DNA from: SAR116 cluster bacterium AG-426-I14
GTDB taxonomy: Bacteria > Pseudomonadota > Alphaproteobacteria > Puniceispirillales > Marisalimonadaceae
DNA length: 64,000 nt
Direction: 5' to 3'
Assembly (NCBI GenBank): GCA_003210055.1
Contig: QCNS01000009.1
Location: 23,252 to 87,251, forward strand
Part shown: piece by piece, positions 19,759 through 29,787 of the stretch
How positions within the stretch are numbered: position 1 is the first letter of the stretch
Layout of the letters: each line of letters begins with the position of its first letter
The notes under the pieces: generated by a model
The model's input: only the letters and a program-made list of their open reading frames with translations
The model's database searches: none
Told to the model about the DNA's origin: nothing
Made by a program: the position numbers and the translations under genes

Positions 19759-20754
19759 TTATTTTTGATGAAGTAGAGTAGCTATTTCAGGAGCAAAATA
19801 TGTTAATATACCATTACAACCAGCTCTTTTAAAACAAATCAAAGTTTCGTAAATAACTTTTTTATCTAACCAATTATTATTAATGGCTGACATCAACATT
19901 GAGTATTCCCCTGAAACTTGATAGGCAAATATTGGAATGTTCAAATTGTTTTTTATTTTATAAATTACATCTAAATATGGTAATCCTGGTTTTACTATTA
20001 TCATGTCTGCTCCCTCAGATATATCTAGTTTGACTTCTTTTAATGCTTCATCTGAGTTTCTGAAATCCATTTGATAACTATCTTTTCCCTGACCTAACAA
20101 AGTTCCTGAAGAACCAACTGCTGACCTAAATGGCCCATAAAATGATGAAGCATATTTTGCGGCATAAGACATTATCTGAGTGTTAACAAAACCATTTTTT
20201 TCTAAACAATCTCTGATTACGCCTACCCTTCCATCCATCATGTCACTAGGAGCTAAAATATCACATCCTGCTTCAGCTTGAACTAAAGCTTGGCTTTCAA
20301 GTACTTTGAGTGTTTCATCATTATCAACATCACCATTTATTAAAACTCCATCATGGCCATGATTAGTATATGGATCAAGGGCCACATCACATATTACACC
20401 TATTTCTGTAGATATTGATTTAACTATTTTTATTGCTTTGCAAATCAAATTATTTTTATTGAGAGCTTCAGAACCTTTCTCATCTTTTTTATCATTTTCA
20501 ATTTTTGGGAAAATTGCAATTGCGGGTATTTTTAATAATTTTATCCTATAAATCTCCTTTTCAAACATATCTAGAGAATACCTAAATAAGTTTGGCATTT
20601 CTTTAATAGGTTCTTTTTTATTTTTTCCATAAGTAACAAAAATAGGATAAATTAGATCGTTTACTGACAACTGATTTTCTTCAATTAGTTTTCTTGAAAA
20701 AGATTTGAACCTATTTCTTCGCATCCTTATTTTTGGAAAATTATTAAAATTCAT
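19759..20754 (-). CDS. hemB: Delta-aminolevulinic acid dehydratase (porphobilinogen synthase)
   Basis: HemB joins two 5-aminolevulinate molecules into porphobilinogen in heme synthesis. The 331-residue protein has the two active-site lysines at K200 (SYAAKYASSFYGPFR) and K255 (DMIIVKPGLPYLDV). The metal region reads DVALDPYTNHGHDG, with Asp and Ala where zinc enzymes carry cysteines. This points to the magnesium/potassium-type enzyme common in alphaproteobacteria. It leads a minus-strand group with the hydantoinase/5-oxoprolinase and bpt, and shares a 102-nt divergent promoter region with proS. Confidence 0.96.
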   Translation of the reverse strand: MNFNNFPKIRMRRNRFKSFSRKLIEENQLSVNDLIYPIFVTYGKNKKEPIKEMPNLFRYSLDMFEKEIYRIKLLKIPAIAIFPKIENDKKDEKGSEALNKNNLICKAIKIVKSISTEIGVICDVALDPYTNHGHDGVLINGDVDNDETLKVLESQALVQAEAGCDILAPSDMMDGRVGVIRDCLEKNGFVNTQIMSYAAKYASSFYGPFRSAVGSSGTLLGQGKDSYQMDFRNSDEALKEVKLDISEGADMIIVKPGLPYLDVIYKIKNNLNIPIFAYQVSGEYSMLMSAINNNWLDKKVIYETLICFKRAGCNGILTYFAPEIATLLHQK

Positions 20755-20856
20755 ATTTATACTCTTAAAAATAATATAGTTTACTTATACTATATACTTT
20801 TTATATTTCTAGCAATTAGTCTATAATTGAAGCATTAAACAAAAGGAAACTTTCTA
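20755..20856. promoter_or_regulatory. Divergent hemB/proS promoter region with an inverted repeat
   Basis: A perfect TATAAT at 20822-20827, 29 nt before proS, is a good -10 element; no convincing -35 accompanies it. A perfect 7-bp inverted repeat (ATATAGT at 20774-20780, ACTATAT at 20789-20795, 8-nt loop) sits near the hemB side and could be an operator or simply AT-rich promoter DNA. AAGGAAA before proS serves as its ribosome-binding site. Confidence 0.45.
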
Positions 20857-22173
20857 ATGAAATTATCAAATTATTTTTTACCTGTTTTAAAAGAGTTACC
20901 CAAAGAGGCTGAAATAATATCTCATACATTAATGTTAAGATCTGGTATGTGTCAGCAAGCATCTTCAGGGATTTATTCATGGTTACCCTTAGGAAAAAAA
21001 GTTTTGGATAATATAGAAAAAATCACAAAAGAAGAAATGAACCTTTCAGGCGCTATTGAAATTCTTATGCCTACAATACAATCGGCAGATATTTGGAAAG
21101 AATCAGGAAGATACGATGATTATGGGAAGGAAATGCTTAGAATAACTGATAGAAATAAAAGAGAATTATTATTTGGCCCAACAAATGAAGAGTTAGTTAC
21201 AGATATTTTTAGAACAAATGTTAAAAGCTATAGAGAACTTCCTATGAATTTATATCATACTCAGTGGAAATTTAGAGATGAGTTAAGACCAAGGTTTGGA
21301 GTGATGAGAGGAAGAGAGTTTTTAATGAAAGATGCATACTCTTTTGACTTGGATTATATCAATTCTATAAAATCATATAACAAAATGTTCATAGCGTATT
21401 TAAAACTTTTTAAAAAAATGGGTTTAAAGGCTTTGCCAATGAAAGCAGACACAGGCCCGATAGGTGGAGACTTAAGTCATGAGTTTATAATTATTTCAAA
21501 CACTGGAGAAAGTAATGTATACTTTGATGAAAAAATTTTAGGTCTAGAAAAAAATATAGAAAATATTGACTATAGTTCAGATTTACAAAAAATAATTGAT
21601 AAATATACTTCATGTTATGCCGCAACTGATGAAAAACATGATGAAAAAAATTTCAACGGAAAAAAAGATAATTTAATTAAGACAAAAGGTATTGAAGTTG
21701 GTCATATTTTTCATTTTGGACAAAAGTATTCTAAACCCATGAATGCAAATGTAACAAGGGATGATGGTGTTTCAGTTCCAGTTTTTATGGGTTCTTATGG
21801 TGTTGGGGTTTCAAGATTAGTAGGCGCTATCATTGAGTCATCTCACGATGAAAAAGGAATAATTTGGCCTAAACAAGTTGCACCTTTTTTATTTAATTTA
21901 ATTAATTTAAAGGTTGGTGATGAAAAATGTGATACAATTTGTGATGAAATTTACAATTATTTTTTAAAAAACAATTTTGATATTTTGTTTGATGATAAGG
22001 ATGAAAGTCCTGGATCTAAATTAGCAAGAGCTGATTTAATTGGCATGCCATATCAAATTATTATTGGTCCAAAAGGAGTAAAAGAAGGTGTCTATGATAT
22101 TAAATTAAGGGATACTCAAGAAATCAAAAAATTAAATATTGAACAACTTTTTAATTTTATCTTAAATATTTAA
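20857..22173 (+). CDS. proS: Prolyl-tRNA synthetase, short alphaproteobacterial form
   Basis: ProS charges tRNA-Pro. The 438-residue length is that of the alphaproteobacterial form lacking the editing insertion found in the long (about 570-residue) bacterial enzyme. Class II signatures are present: motif 1 around [18 protein letters not shown], motif 2 [17 protein letters not shown], and motif 3 with [13 protein letters not shown]. The C-terminal anticodon-binding domain spans about 345-438. It heads proS-lolCE-lolD-dnaE, a conserved group, with lolCE starting 16 nt after its stop. Confidence 0.96.
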   Translation: MKLSNYFLPVLKELPKEAEIISHTLMLRSGMCQQASSGIYSWLPLGKKVLDNIEKITKEEMNLSGAIEILMPTIQSADIWKESGRYDDYGKEMLRITDRNKRELLFGPTNEELVTDIFRTNVKSYRELPMNLYHTQWKFRDELRPRFGVMRGREFLMKDAYSFDLDYINSIKSYNKMFIAYLKLFKKMGLKALPMKADTGPIGGDLSHEFIIISNTGESNVYFDEKILGLEKNIENIDYSSDLQKIIDKYTSCYAATDEKHDEKNFNGKKDNLIKTKGIEVGHIFHFGQKYSKPMNANVTRDDGVSVPVFMGSYGVGVSRLVGAIIESSHDEKGIIWPKQVAPFLFNLINLKVGDEKCDTICDEIYNYFLKNNFDILFDDKDESPGSKLARADLIGMPYQIIIGPKGVKEGVYDIKLRDTQEIKKLNIEQLFNFILNI

Positions 22174-22189
22174 ATAATAAGAGAATTAT

Positions 22190-23440
22190 ATGTACATAAC
22201 ATTTTTAGAAAAGTTCATTGCTTTACGTTATTTAAGGTCAAGAAGGGCAGAGGGCTTTATCTCTGTGTCGGCATGGTTTTCTTTTTTAGGAATTGTTTTG
22301 GGTGTTGCAACATTAATCGTCGTAATGTCAGTGATGAACGGTTTTAGGACAGAATTAATAGATCGTATACTTGGTATAAATGGTCACTTAATTATTTATC
22401 CAAATGATGGTAATTACATTGAAAATTATAATAACGTTATTAGGGATATTGTTAACATAAAAGATGTAGTAGCAGTTACACCACAAATTGAAGGTCAAGC
22501 ACTCGCTCGCTCACAAGATTTTATTAGTGGTGTGATTGTTAGAGGCGTAAGATGGAGTGATTTACCATCAAAAAAACTTCTTTGGAATAGTTTAAGCACA
22601 GAGGCTAAAAATAATTACAAAATTCAAAAAAATATTCTTCTAGGCTTTCGGCTTGCAAAAAAATTAAATGTAAATGTAGGAGATAAATTAACTCTTTTCT
22701 CCGCAAACGGATTAGAGACACCACTTGGAGTTTTTCCTCAAAAGCAATCTTTTGTTATCGGAGGGTTTTTCAATATAGGTATGTACGAGTATGATAACAA
22801 TTTTATTTTTTTACCTTGGGATGATGCTCAATCTTTTTTGTTGACTAATAAAAATACCCAGACACTCGAAATTTTTTTAAAAAGTCATACCCTCTCTTCT
22901 AAATTGAAAAACATAATAAAAAAGAAGATTGATGATAAATTAACTGTATTAGATTGGAAAAATAAAAATAGTTCATTCATTAATGCATTAAATGTTGAAA
23001 AAAATGTTATGTTTTTGATTTTAAGCTTAATAATTTTAGTTGCCGCATTTAATATTATTTCGTCTATGATTATGTTAGTAAATACCAAAAGAGGTGATAT
23101 AGCCTTATTAAGAGCTATGGGTGCAAGTAAGGCGGTAATTATTAAGATATTTCTTCTAATAGGATCTTTTGTAGGCATAATTGGAACTTTTTTTGGAACT
23201 TTACTTGGTATATATTTAAGTCTTAATATTGAGCAGGTTCGGCAATTATTATCTTTTCTATTTAACCAAAATTTGTTTTCTCCTGAAGTTTATTTTTTAA
23301 CTCAATTGCCTTCAGAAATTAGGACTTATGAAGTGATTTCAGTTATTTCTATTTCTTTGGTTCTTTCAATTTTAGCTTCAGTTTATCCATCGTGGAAGGC
23401 ATCTAAAATTGCACCTGCGGAGGCTTTAAGATATGAATGA
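22190..23440 (+). CDS. lolE: Lipoprotein-releasing system transmembrane protein LolC/LolE
   Basis: This permease half of the Lol complex extracts outer-membrane lipoproteins from the inner membrane and hands them to LolA. The 416-residue product has an N-terminal membrane segment with SVSAWFSFLGIVLGVATLIV and VMSVMNGFR, a periplasmic MacB-like domain (about 50-260) and three C-terminal membrane segments with LLRAMGASKAVIIKIF. It overlaps lolD by 8 nt. With a single permease gene here, a homodimer (LolF-like) arrangement is likely; the C-versus-E label is arbitrary. Confidence 0.93.
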   Translation: MYITFLEKFIALRYLRSRRAEGFISVSAWFSFLGIVLGVATLIVVMSVMNGFRTELIDRILGINGHLIIYPNDGNYIENYNNVIRDIVNIKDVVAVTPQIEGQALARSQDFISGVIVRGVRWSDLPSKKLLWNSLSTEAKNNYKIQKNILLGFRLAKKLNVNVGDKLTLFSANGLETPLGVFPQKQSFVIGGFFNIGMYEYDNNFIFLPWDDAQSFLLTNKNTQTLEIFLKSHTLSSKLKNIIKKKIDDKLTVLDWKNKNSSFINALNVEKNVMFLILSLIILVAAFNIISSMIMLVNTKRGDIALLRAMGASKAVIIKIFLLIGSFVGIIGTFFGTLLGIYLSLNIEQVRQLLSFLFNQNLFSPEVYFLTQLPSEIRTYEVISVISISLVLSILASVYPSWKASKIAPAEALRYE

Positions 23441-24131
23441 TATATCTAAAGTTGTTTTAAAAATTGAAAATTTATCTTACTTTTATGAAAGTGAATTTAA
23501 CAAAATAGATATCTTTAAAAATTTAAATTTTGAGATGAAAGAAGGAGAAATTATTGGGTTGCTTGGGCCAAGTGGTTCGGGCAAAACAACATTACTAAAT
23601 TGTATTGGTTTATTAGACTCCCCAAAAGGTGGTAAAATTAAAATTTTAAATGTTGAGTGCAGTAATGCTAATGATTTTGAAAGAACAAAAATTAGGTCAA
23701 AACAGATTGGTTTTGTTTTTCAAAGCCATAGACTTTTACCAGAATTTTCTTCTGTAGAAAATATTATAATTCCTCAACTTTTGTTAGGTGTAGACAAAAA
23801 AATTGCATATAAAAATGCTTCAGAACTTTTAAAATTGCTAAAGTTAAATCACAGATCAGAACATAGGCCTGCAAAATTATCTGGTGGCGAGGCCCAACGT
23901 GTTGCAATAGCAAGGTCGGTTGCTAATGCACCAAAGATTATTTTAGCTGATGAACCAACAGGAAATCTGGATATAGAATCTGCTAAACTAGTTTTTGATT
24001 TACTATATAAAATTGCCAAAATGTCAAAAATTAGTTGTTTAATAGCCACTCATAACATCGAATTAGCAAAAAAAATGGATAAAATTTATTCTATTAAGGA
24101 TAAAAAATTGAAGTTAACAAAAAATTTTTAA
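23433..24131 (+). CDS. lolD: Lipoprotein-releasing system ATP-binding protein LolD
   Basis: LolD is the ATPase that powers lipoprotein release. The 232-residue protein has Walker A GPSGSGKT, the Q-loop FVFQSHRLLPEFS, ABC signature LSGGEAQRVAIARS, Walker B IILADEPTGNLD and the switch His in ATHN. The SHRLLPEF segment after the Q-loop is typical of LolD. Overlap with the permease gene supports a two-protein complex. Confidence 0.95.
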   Translation: MNDISKVVLKIENLSYFYESEFNKIDIFKNLNFEMKEGEIIGLLGPSGSGKTTLLNCIGLLDSPKGGKIKILNVECSNANDFERTKIRSKQIGFVFQSHRLLPEFSSVENIIIPQLLLGVDKKIAYKNASELLKLLKLNHRSEHRPAKLSGGEAQRVAIARSVANAPKIILADEPTGNLDIESAKLVFDLLYKIAKMSKISCLIATHNIELAKKMDKIYSIKDKKLKLTKNF

Positions 24132-24138
24132 TAAGAAA

Positions 24139-27100
24139 ATGTTAAATACTTTCATCCATCTCAGAACTCATACAAGCTACTCTTTGTCAGAGGGTATGTT
24201 AACTGCTGATTATATTTCAAATTTCTGCAGAAGCAAAAAACAACCTGCTTGTGCTATAACAGATACATCAAACCTTTTTGGTGTGTTTGAATTTTCTGTA
24301 AAATTATTAACAAATGGTATTCAGCCAATTATAGGCATGCAAATAAATTTATCCGATGAATATTATAATGATAATTCAAATGAAATTATTTTGATTTCTA
24401 AAAATGAAATTGGATATATGAATTTAGTTAAACTTTCAAACATTATTAATAGCCAAGTCAAGATAGGTTCAAAAAAAAGCATAGATTGTAAATTATTAAA
24501 TAAATTTAATAAAGGTCTTATTGTCTTAAGTGGTGGTGCAGAAGATGGTTTTGTTGGACTCCCAGCTTCGAAAAAAGATTTTGAAATTGCAAAAAAAAGA
24601 GCAAATTTTCTAAAAAATTTGTTTAATAATGATTTTTATATTGAATTACAGAGGCATAACTTAGAAAGAGAAAAGATAGCTGAGCCAATCTTAATTGAAT
24701 TAGCTTACAAATTCGACATTCCAATTGTAGCTACAAATGATTCTTATTTTAAAACTAAAAAGGAATTTGAAGCTCATGAAGTTTTGATGATGATAGATAA
24801 AGGATTAACAATTTCTTCAAAAAATAATAGGTTTCTATCTAACGAAAATTATTTAAAAAGTACAAATGAAATGATTTCTCTTTTTAGAGATTTACCTGAA
24901 GCTATTGAAAATACAATCAATATAGCTAAGAGATGTTCATTTTGTCTTAGAGAAACTAACCCGGTTTTACCATCTTTTGTTATATCAAGTAAAAATGTTT
25001 CGGAAGAAAAACTTTTAGAAAAATTATCAACTGATGGATTAAAAATTAGATTGAATATTGACAATAACAAAGATCATTTTTCTGAATTTGAAGAATATTT
25101 TTTAAGATTAAAAAATGAGTTAAAAATAATTCTAAGGATGGGTTTTGCAGGTTATTTTTTGATAGTCTCAGATTTTGTAAAGTGGTCTAAAAAAAATAAT
25201 ATACCTGTTGGGCCAGGTAGAGGGTCAGGCGCAGGTTCTATTGTGGCTTGGGCACTTCAAATTACAGATCTAGATCCTTTAAAATGGGGTTTGCTATTTG
25301 AAAGATTTCTAAATCCAGAAAGAATTAGTATGCCAGACTTTGATATAGATTTTTGTCAAGAAAGAAGAGATGAGGTTATAAATTATATAAAGAATAAATA
25401 TGGAAATGATCACGTTGCTCAAATTATTACATTTGGAAGCTTACAAGCTAGAGCAGCAATTCGAGACGTTGGCAGAGTTTTAGAAATGCCTTATGGCCAA
25501 GTTGATAAAATAGCAAAGATGATACCAGCTATACCAGCTAATCCAGTTAAATTATCTGAAGCTCTAAAAAATATTGAAGAATTAAAGAGAGAAAAAAATC
25601 AAGACGATGGAGTTTCAAAAGTTATTGATATAGCTCTTGAGATCGAAGGATTAAATAGACATGTTTCTACTCATGCTGCTGGAATTGTGATTTCTGAGAA
25701 ACCAATTGCTGATTCGGTTCCATTGTATAGTGAATTTGACCAAGAAATTCCAGCCACCCAGTTTAACATGAAGTATGTTGAAAAAGCAGGTCTTGTTAAA
25801 TTTGATATCCTTGGATTAAAAACATTAACTATAATTTCAAAAACTGAAAATTTAATCAAAAAGATAAATGAGAAATTTGATATTTCTCAAATTGATTTAG
25901 CTGATAAAAATATTTACAAAATGTTATCTAAAGGTAATACAATTGGTGTTTTTCAATTAGAGTCAAGTGGCATGAAAAATGTTTTGAATGGCCTCAATCC
26001 TGAGAGGTTTCAGGATATAATGGCTGTATTATCTCTTTTTAGACCAGGGCCTATGGAAAATATTCCAAAGTACATAAATAGAAAGCAAGGTCAAGAGAAA
26101 GTGGAGTATATGCATGATAAACTTTCCTCAATTTTAAGAGAAACTTATGGAATTTTTATATATCAAGAGCAAGTTATGCAAGCAGCTCAGATATTAGCAG
26201 GTTATAATCTTTCATCAGCAGACATTTTGAGAAGGGCTATGGGTAAAAAAGATAGAAAAGAGATGGAAGAACAAAAGCAAAATTTTATAGATGGTGCAGT
26301 TCATCATGGCTTGAATTCGGAAACTTCTGAGGATATTTTTGAGCAAATTGCAGCTTTTGCTGGATACGGTTTTAACAAATCGCATGCTGCAGCTTATGCA
26401 TTAATTTCCTATCAATGCGCATGGTTAAAAAGTTACTACCCACATGAATTTTTCTCGAGTTTAATGACTTATGATTATGATAATACTGACAAACTTTTTG
26501 TGTATCTTAATGATCTTAAAAGATTATCTATAAATTTATTACCTCCAGATATAAATAAAAGTTACGATTTTTTTAATGTTGAAAATTTAAAAAATGGTTC
26601 AAAAGCTATCAGATGTAGTCTTTCATCTCTTAAAAATGTTGGAACTGAAGCTGTTCGTAAATTAATTGAAATTAGAAAAAGAAAAGGTTGTTTTCTTAAT
26701 GTTGATGATTTTATTGATAAAATGCCATTAAACATTTTAGGTAAGCGTGGATTAGAAAGTCTTATTAAGTCTGGGGCCTTTGATAAATTAGACTCGAATA
26801 GAAGAAAGCTTTTTAATTCTATTCCTATTATGTTGCTTCATTCTCAAAAAATGATTGAAGATGAAAAAAATAGTCAAGAAAACTTATTTGTAAATTTTGA
26901 CAATATAGAGCTATCATCTAGTTTTAAAAATGAACCTGATTGGAGTATATTAGAAAAACAAACAAATGAATTTAATTCACTTGGATATTATTTAAAACAA
27001 CATCCAATTCAAAATTATACTTCAATATTTAAAAAATTAAATATTATAACATCTAGTGAATTAGATGGAATTCTAAAATCAAAGAATGATAAAATAATTA

Positions 27101-27573
27101 AAGTATGTGGTTTAATTAATAAAATTAATAAAAAAACATCTGAAAATGGTCGAAACTGGGGAATTATAGAGTTAAATGATTTAGAGGGAGTAATTGAAAT
27201 TATATATTCTTCAGATAATTTATATAGACTTGAAGAAATTTATGAAAAACAAAATTTGTATTGTTTAGATGTCAATATCAAGTTTGATAAAAACCGGCAA
27301 CCTAGATTATTAGAAATGAGAACACAAAATATAAACAATTTAATATCAAAAAATGAATTAAGTTTAGAGTTAGACATAAGTGACTCGAGATGTCTAAAAA
27401 ACTTAAAAGAAAAAATTAGTAACCTCAATCAAGGAAAATCTGAAATTATTTTGAAAGTTAAGAAAAAGGAGAAAGATATATCTATAAATATTAATCAAAA
27501 GGTTTACTTGGACGATATATTTTTGAAAAATGTATTAAACATTAGTGGTATAAACTCTTTAAAATTTATTTGA
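24139..27573 (+). CDS. dnaE: DNA polymerase III alpha subunit
   Basis: DnaE is the replicative polymerase chain. The 1144-residue protein starts with a PHP domain (HLRTHTSYSLSEGML). The palm carries GPGRGSGAGSIVAW and the catalytic MPDFDIDF (D402 and D404). Fingers, a helix-hairpin-helix and an OB domain follow; the OB part is around residues 970-1060. The active-site layout and location after lolD fit replicative DnaE rather than the error-prone DnaE2. The start is 7 nt after lolD. A weak stem-loop follows the stop. Confidence 0.96.
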   Translation: MLNTFIHLRTHTSYSLSEGMLTADYISNFCRSKKQPACAITDTSNLFGVFEFSVKLLTNGIQPIIGMQINLSDEYYNDNSNEIILISKNEIGYMNLVKLSNIINSQVKIGSKKSIDCKLLNKFNKGLIVLSGGAEDGFVGLPASKKDFEIAKKRANFLKNLFNNDFYIELQRHNLEREKIAEPILIELAYKFDIPIVATNDSYFKTKKEFEAHEVLMMIDKGLTISSKNNRFLSNENYLKSTNEMISLFRDLPEAIENTINIAKRCSFCLRETNPVLPSFVISSKNVSEEKLLEKLSTDGLKIRLNIDNNKDHFSEFEEYFLRLKNELKIILRMGFAGYFLIVSDFVKWSKKNNIPVGPGRGSGAGSIVAWALQITDLDPLKWGLLFERFLNPERISMPDFDIDFCQERRDEVINYIKNKYGNDHVAQIITFGSLQARAAIRDVGRVLEMPYGQVDKIAKMIPAIPANPVKLSEALKNIEELKREKNQDDGVSKVIDIALEIEGLNRHVSTHAAGIVISEKPIADSVPLYSEFDQEIPATQFNMKYVEKAGLVKFDILGLKTLTIISKTENLIKKINEKFDISQIDLADKNIYKMLSKGNTIGVFQLESSGMKNVLNGLNPERFQDIMAVLSLFRPGPMENIPKYINRKQGQEKVEYMHDKLSSILRETYGIFIYQEQVMQAAQILAGYNLSSADILRRAMGKKDRKEMEEQKQNFIDGAVHHGLNSETSEDIFEQIAAFAGYGFNKSHAAAYALISYQCAWLKSYYPHEFFSSLMTYDYDNTDKLFVYLNDLKRLSINLLPPDINKSYDFFNVENLKNGSKAIRCSLSSLKNVGTEAVRKLIEIRKRKGCFLNVDDFIDKMPLNILGKRGLESLIKSGAFDKLDSNRRKLFNSIPIMLLHSQKMIEDEKNSQENLFVNFDNIELSSSFKNEPDWSILEKQTNEFNSLGYYLKQHPIQNYTSIFKKLNIITSSELDGILKSKNDKIIKVCGLINKINKKTSENGRNWGIIELNDLEGVIEIIYSSDNLYRLEEIYEKQNLYCLDVNIKFDKNRQPRLLEMRTQNINNLISKNELSLELDISDSRCLKNLKEKISNLNQGKSEIILKVKKKEKDISININQKVYLDDIFLKNVLNISGINSLKFI

Positions 27574-27579
27574 TAAATA

Positions 27580-27607
27580 AAATATCAATAAAAACATTGA
27601 TATTTTT
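27580..27607 (+). terminator. Probable terminator after dnaE
   Basis: AAATATCAAT at 27580-27589 pairs perfectly with ATTGATATTT at 27596-27605 around a 6-nt loop and ends in a T run. All pairs but two are A-T, so the structure is weak. It separates the proS-dnaE unit from the rpsB leader. Confidence 0.5.
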
Positions 27608-27637
27608 GAAAAAATCAATAATTTAACTTCAAAACTG

Positions 27638-27706
27638 TGTAACACTTAGGTTTGAAAACCATCCGGTGATTTTTTTGAGTGTTGCAATACATTAACCGGT
27701 AAAGGA
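27638..27706 (+). promoter_or_regulatory. Structured rpsB leader, candidate S2 autoregulatory element
   Basis: A 9-bp closing stem pairs 27638-27646 with 27678-27686 (one G-U). Inside it are two small hairpins: GGTT/AACC with loop TGAA (27649-27660) and ATC/GAT with loop CGGT (27661-27670). The loop region CCGGT (27663-27667) is complementary to ACCGG at 27695-27699, directly before the ribosome-binding site AAAGGA (27701-27706). That pairing would form a pseudoknot next to the initiation region. S2 feedback control of rpsB-tsf is established in E. coli; that this particular fold does the same is inference. Confidence 0.55.
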
Positions 27707-27712
27707 AAAAAC

Positions 27713-28801
27713 ATGACAATACCTACATTTACAATGAGGCAGCTTCTTGAAGCTGGTATTCACTTCGGTCATCATACAAGAAGATGGAATCCAAAAATGG
27801 AAGAATATATTTTTGGTGAAAGAAACAATATTCATATCATAGATTTAGAAAAAACTATGCCCTTACTATACAATGCATTAGAGGTCTTACATAATATTTC
27901 TAAAAATGGTGGTTATATTTTATTTGTTGGAACAAAAAGATCTGCGTCTGAAGTTATTGCTTCATCTGCAAAAAATTGTGGTCAATTCTTTGTTAATCAT
28001 AGATGGCTGGGTGGAATGTTAACTAACTGGGAAACAGTCTCAAAGTCGATAAAGAGATTAAAAGATTTAGAAAAAAAAATAGAAACTGGTGAAGTTTATA
28101 GTTTGACAAAAAAAGAAAGGTTAAATATTGAAAGAAGCAAAGACAAACTTGAATTAACCCTAGGGGGCATTAAAAATATGACTAATACTCCTGATGCGCT
28201 ATTCATTGTTGACACTAATAAAGAGTCAATTGCTGTTGCAGAAGCTAATAAGTTAAACATTCCAGTAATAGCAGTTTGTGATACGAATACTGATCCATCT
28301 AATATAGATTTTCCAATTCCAGGCAATGATGATGCTGTTAGAGCTATTTCCCTTTATTGCGATTTGGTTGGTTCATCAATTTTGAGTGGAATGGAAGAAA
28401 ATCTTAATGAGTCTGGAGTTGATATTGGTTCTTTAGATAAAAATTTGGAAGAAAATCTTGATTTAAAAGAAATTGAGAACGTAAATGATAAACAGGAGAA
28501 GGTTGATGATGGTTTAAAAATTGAATCTGACACAACGCAGATAAAAGAAAATGAAGTTGTAGAAAGCAATCAAAATCCAGATATTAACTCAAATTCAGAT
28601 AAGGAAAAAGAAGTTTCTTCATTGACGCATGAATTGGAAACAAAAAATAGTGAAGTTCCATCTATTGATAAAAACGTGAATGCTAAGTCAACTGCTAAAA
28701 AAGATAAAGAGGTAAAAACAAAAAAAAAATCAAAAGAAACTGATAAAAAACCTTCAGAAAACGTAGAGACAGAAAATTCAGCCTCTGGAAATAATAATTA
28801 A
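27713..28801 (+). CDS. rpsB: 30S ribosomal protein S2 with a long charged C-terminal extension
   Basis: S2 binds the head/body junction of the 30S subunit and recruits S1. Residues 1 to about 235 are canonical, with RQLLEAGIHFGHHTRRWNPKM, FVGTKRSASE, RWLGGMLTNW and DTNTDPSNIDFPIPGNDDA. The remaining ~125 residues are low-complexity, first acidic, then Lys-rich, with no recognisable fold. Ordinary S2 proteins have 230-260 residues, though extensions are known in alphaproteobacteria. It is followed by tsf, the normal partner gene. Confidence 0.96.
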   Translation: MTIPTFTMRQLLEAGIHFGHHTRRWNPKMEEYIFGERNNIHIIDLEKTMPLLYNALEVLHNISKNGGYILFVGTKRSASEVIASSAKNCGQFFVNHRWLGGMLTNWETVSKSIKRLKDLEKKIETGEVYSLTKKERLNIERSKDKLELTLGGIKNMTNTPDALFIVDTNKESIAVAEANKLNIPVIAVCDTNTDPSNIDFPIPGNDDAVRAISLYCDLVGSSILSGMEENLNESGVDIGSLDKNLEENLDLKEIENVNDKQEKVDDGLKIESDTTQIKENEVVESNQNPDINSNSDKEKEVSSLTHELETKNSEVPSIDKNVNAKSTAKKDKEVKTKKKSKETDKKPSENVETENSASGNNN

Positions 28802-28832
28802 AGATTAAAAATTTACATTTATGGTGTGTGAT

Positions 28833-29759
28833 ATGAGTTTAAATGCAAGCATGATTCGAGAGTTAAGAGAAAAAACAGGAGCAGGTATTTTAGATTGTAA
28901 GTCTGCTCTTTCCGAAAATCAAAATGATTTACAAAAAGCTATAGATTGGCTAAGAAAAAAAGGATTGTCGGTAGCTGCAAAAAAAAGTGGAAGGGTAGCA
29001 GCTGAGGGTTTGATAGCAACAAAAATTGAAAATAATAAAGGTTGCATTATTGAGATTAATTCAGAGACTGATTTTGTTTCAAGAAATGAAATGTTTCAAA
29101 CCTTTGTCAAAAATTGTGCTTTTCTAGCTTTGGGTGTCGGAGGTAATGTAGAGAAACTTAATGAAATGAAATATATTGACACTGAAAACTCAGTAAAAGA
29201 GGAATTAACTAAAAATATTGCGACCATAGGAGAAAATTTAAGCATTCGAAGGATAGAGAACATTAATCTTGATGGGGAAGGTGTAATAGTTTCCTATGTT
29301 CACAACTCTGTTCATGAAAACCTTGGTAAAATTGGTGTATTAATAGCCTTGAAATCTGTGGTTGACAAAAAAATATTAAATGATCTTGGAAAAAAAATTG
29401 CAATGCAAATAGCAGCAACAAACCCTCAATCGATTAACATTAAAAACTTGGATAAAAATATAGTTGAAAAAGAGAGATCGATTCTTCTTGAACAGGCAAT
29501 CTCGTCTGGTAAACCAAGGGAAATTGCAGAAAAAATGGTTGAAGGAAGAATTAAAAAGTTTTATCAGGAAGTTGTTTTAGAAGAACAGACATATATAATT
29601 GATGGAAAGTTAACTGTCAAAGAAGTTATTGATGAATTTTCAAATTCTGCTGGTGATAGAATAGAAATTTTTGATTTTAAAAAATTAGTCCTTGGAGAAG
29701 GTATAAATATCGACGAAAAAGACTTTGCGGCTGAAGTTGCTGCAACAGCAAATCAATAA
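28833..29759 (+). CDS. tsf: Elongation factor Ts
   Basis: EF-Ts exchanges GDP on EF-Tu. The chosen start gives 308 residues beginning [22 protein letters not shown], the usual EF-Ts N-terminus. An in-frame ATG at 28821 would add only four residues (MVCD), and neither has a strong ribosome-binding site. The TDFV motif that contacts EF-Tu is seen in [14 protein letters not shown] (about 80-93), followed by the core subdomains and a C-terminal module. Its 3' end runs into the pyrH leader. Confidence 0.95.
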   Translation: MSLNASMIRELREKTGAGILDCKSALSENQNDLQKAIDWLRKKGLSVAAKKSGRVAAEGLIATKIENNKGCIIEINSETDFVSRNEMFQTFVKNCAFLALGVGGNVEKLNEMKYIDTENSVKEELTKNIATIGENLSIRRIENINLDGEGVIVSYVHNSVHENLGKIGVLIALKSVVDKKILNDLGKKIAMQIAATNPQSINIKNLDKNIVEKERSILLEQAISSGKPREIAEKMVEGRIKKFYQEVVLEEQTYIIDGKLTVKEVIDEFSNSAGDRIEIFDFKKLVLGEGINIDEKDFAAEVAATANQ

Positions 29760-29787
29760 GTTCTTGGATAAAACAGAAAGGAAAGTA

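Noticed and set aside
29725..29787. Longer pyrH start overlapping tsf
   Set aside because: Residues from here are tsf sequence out of frame; GTG 29788 has AAAGGA upstream and gives the normal family length.
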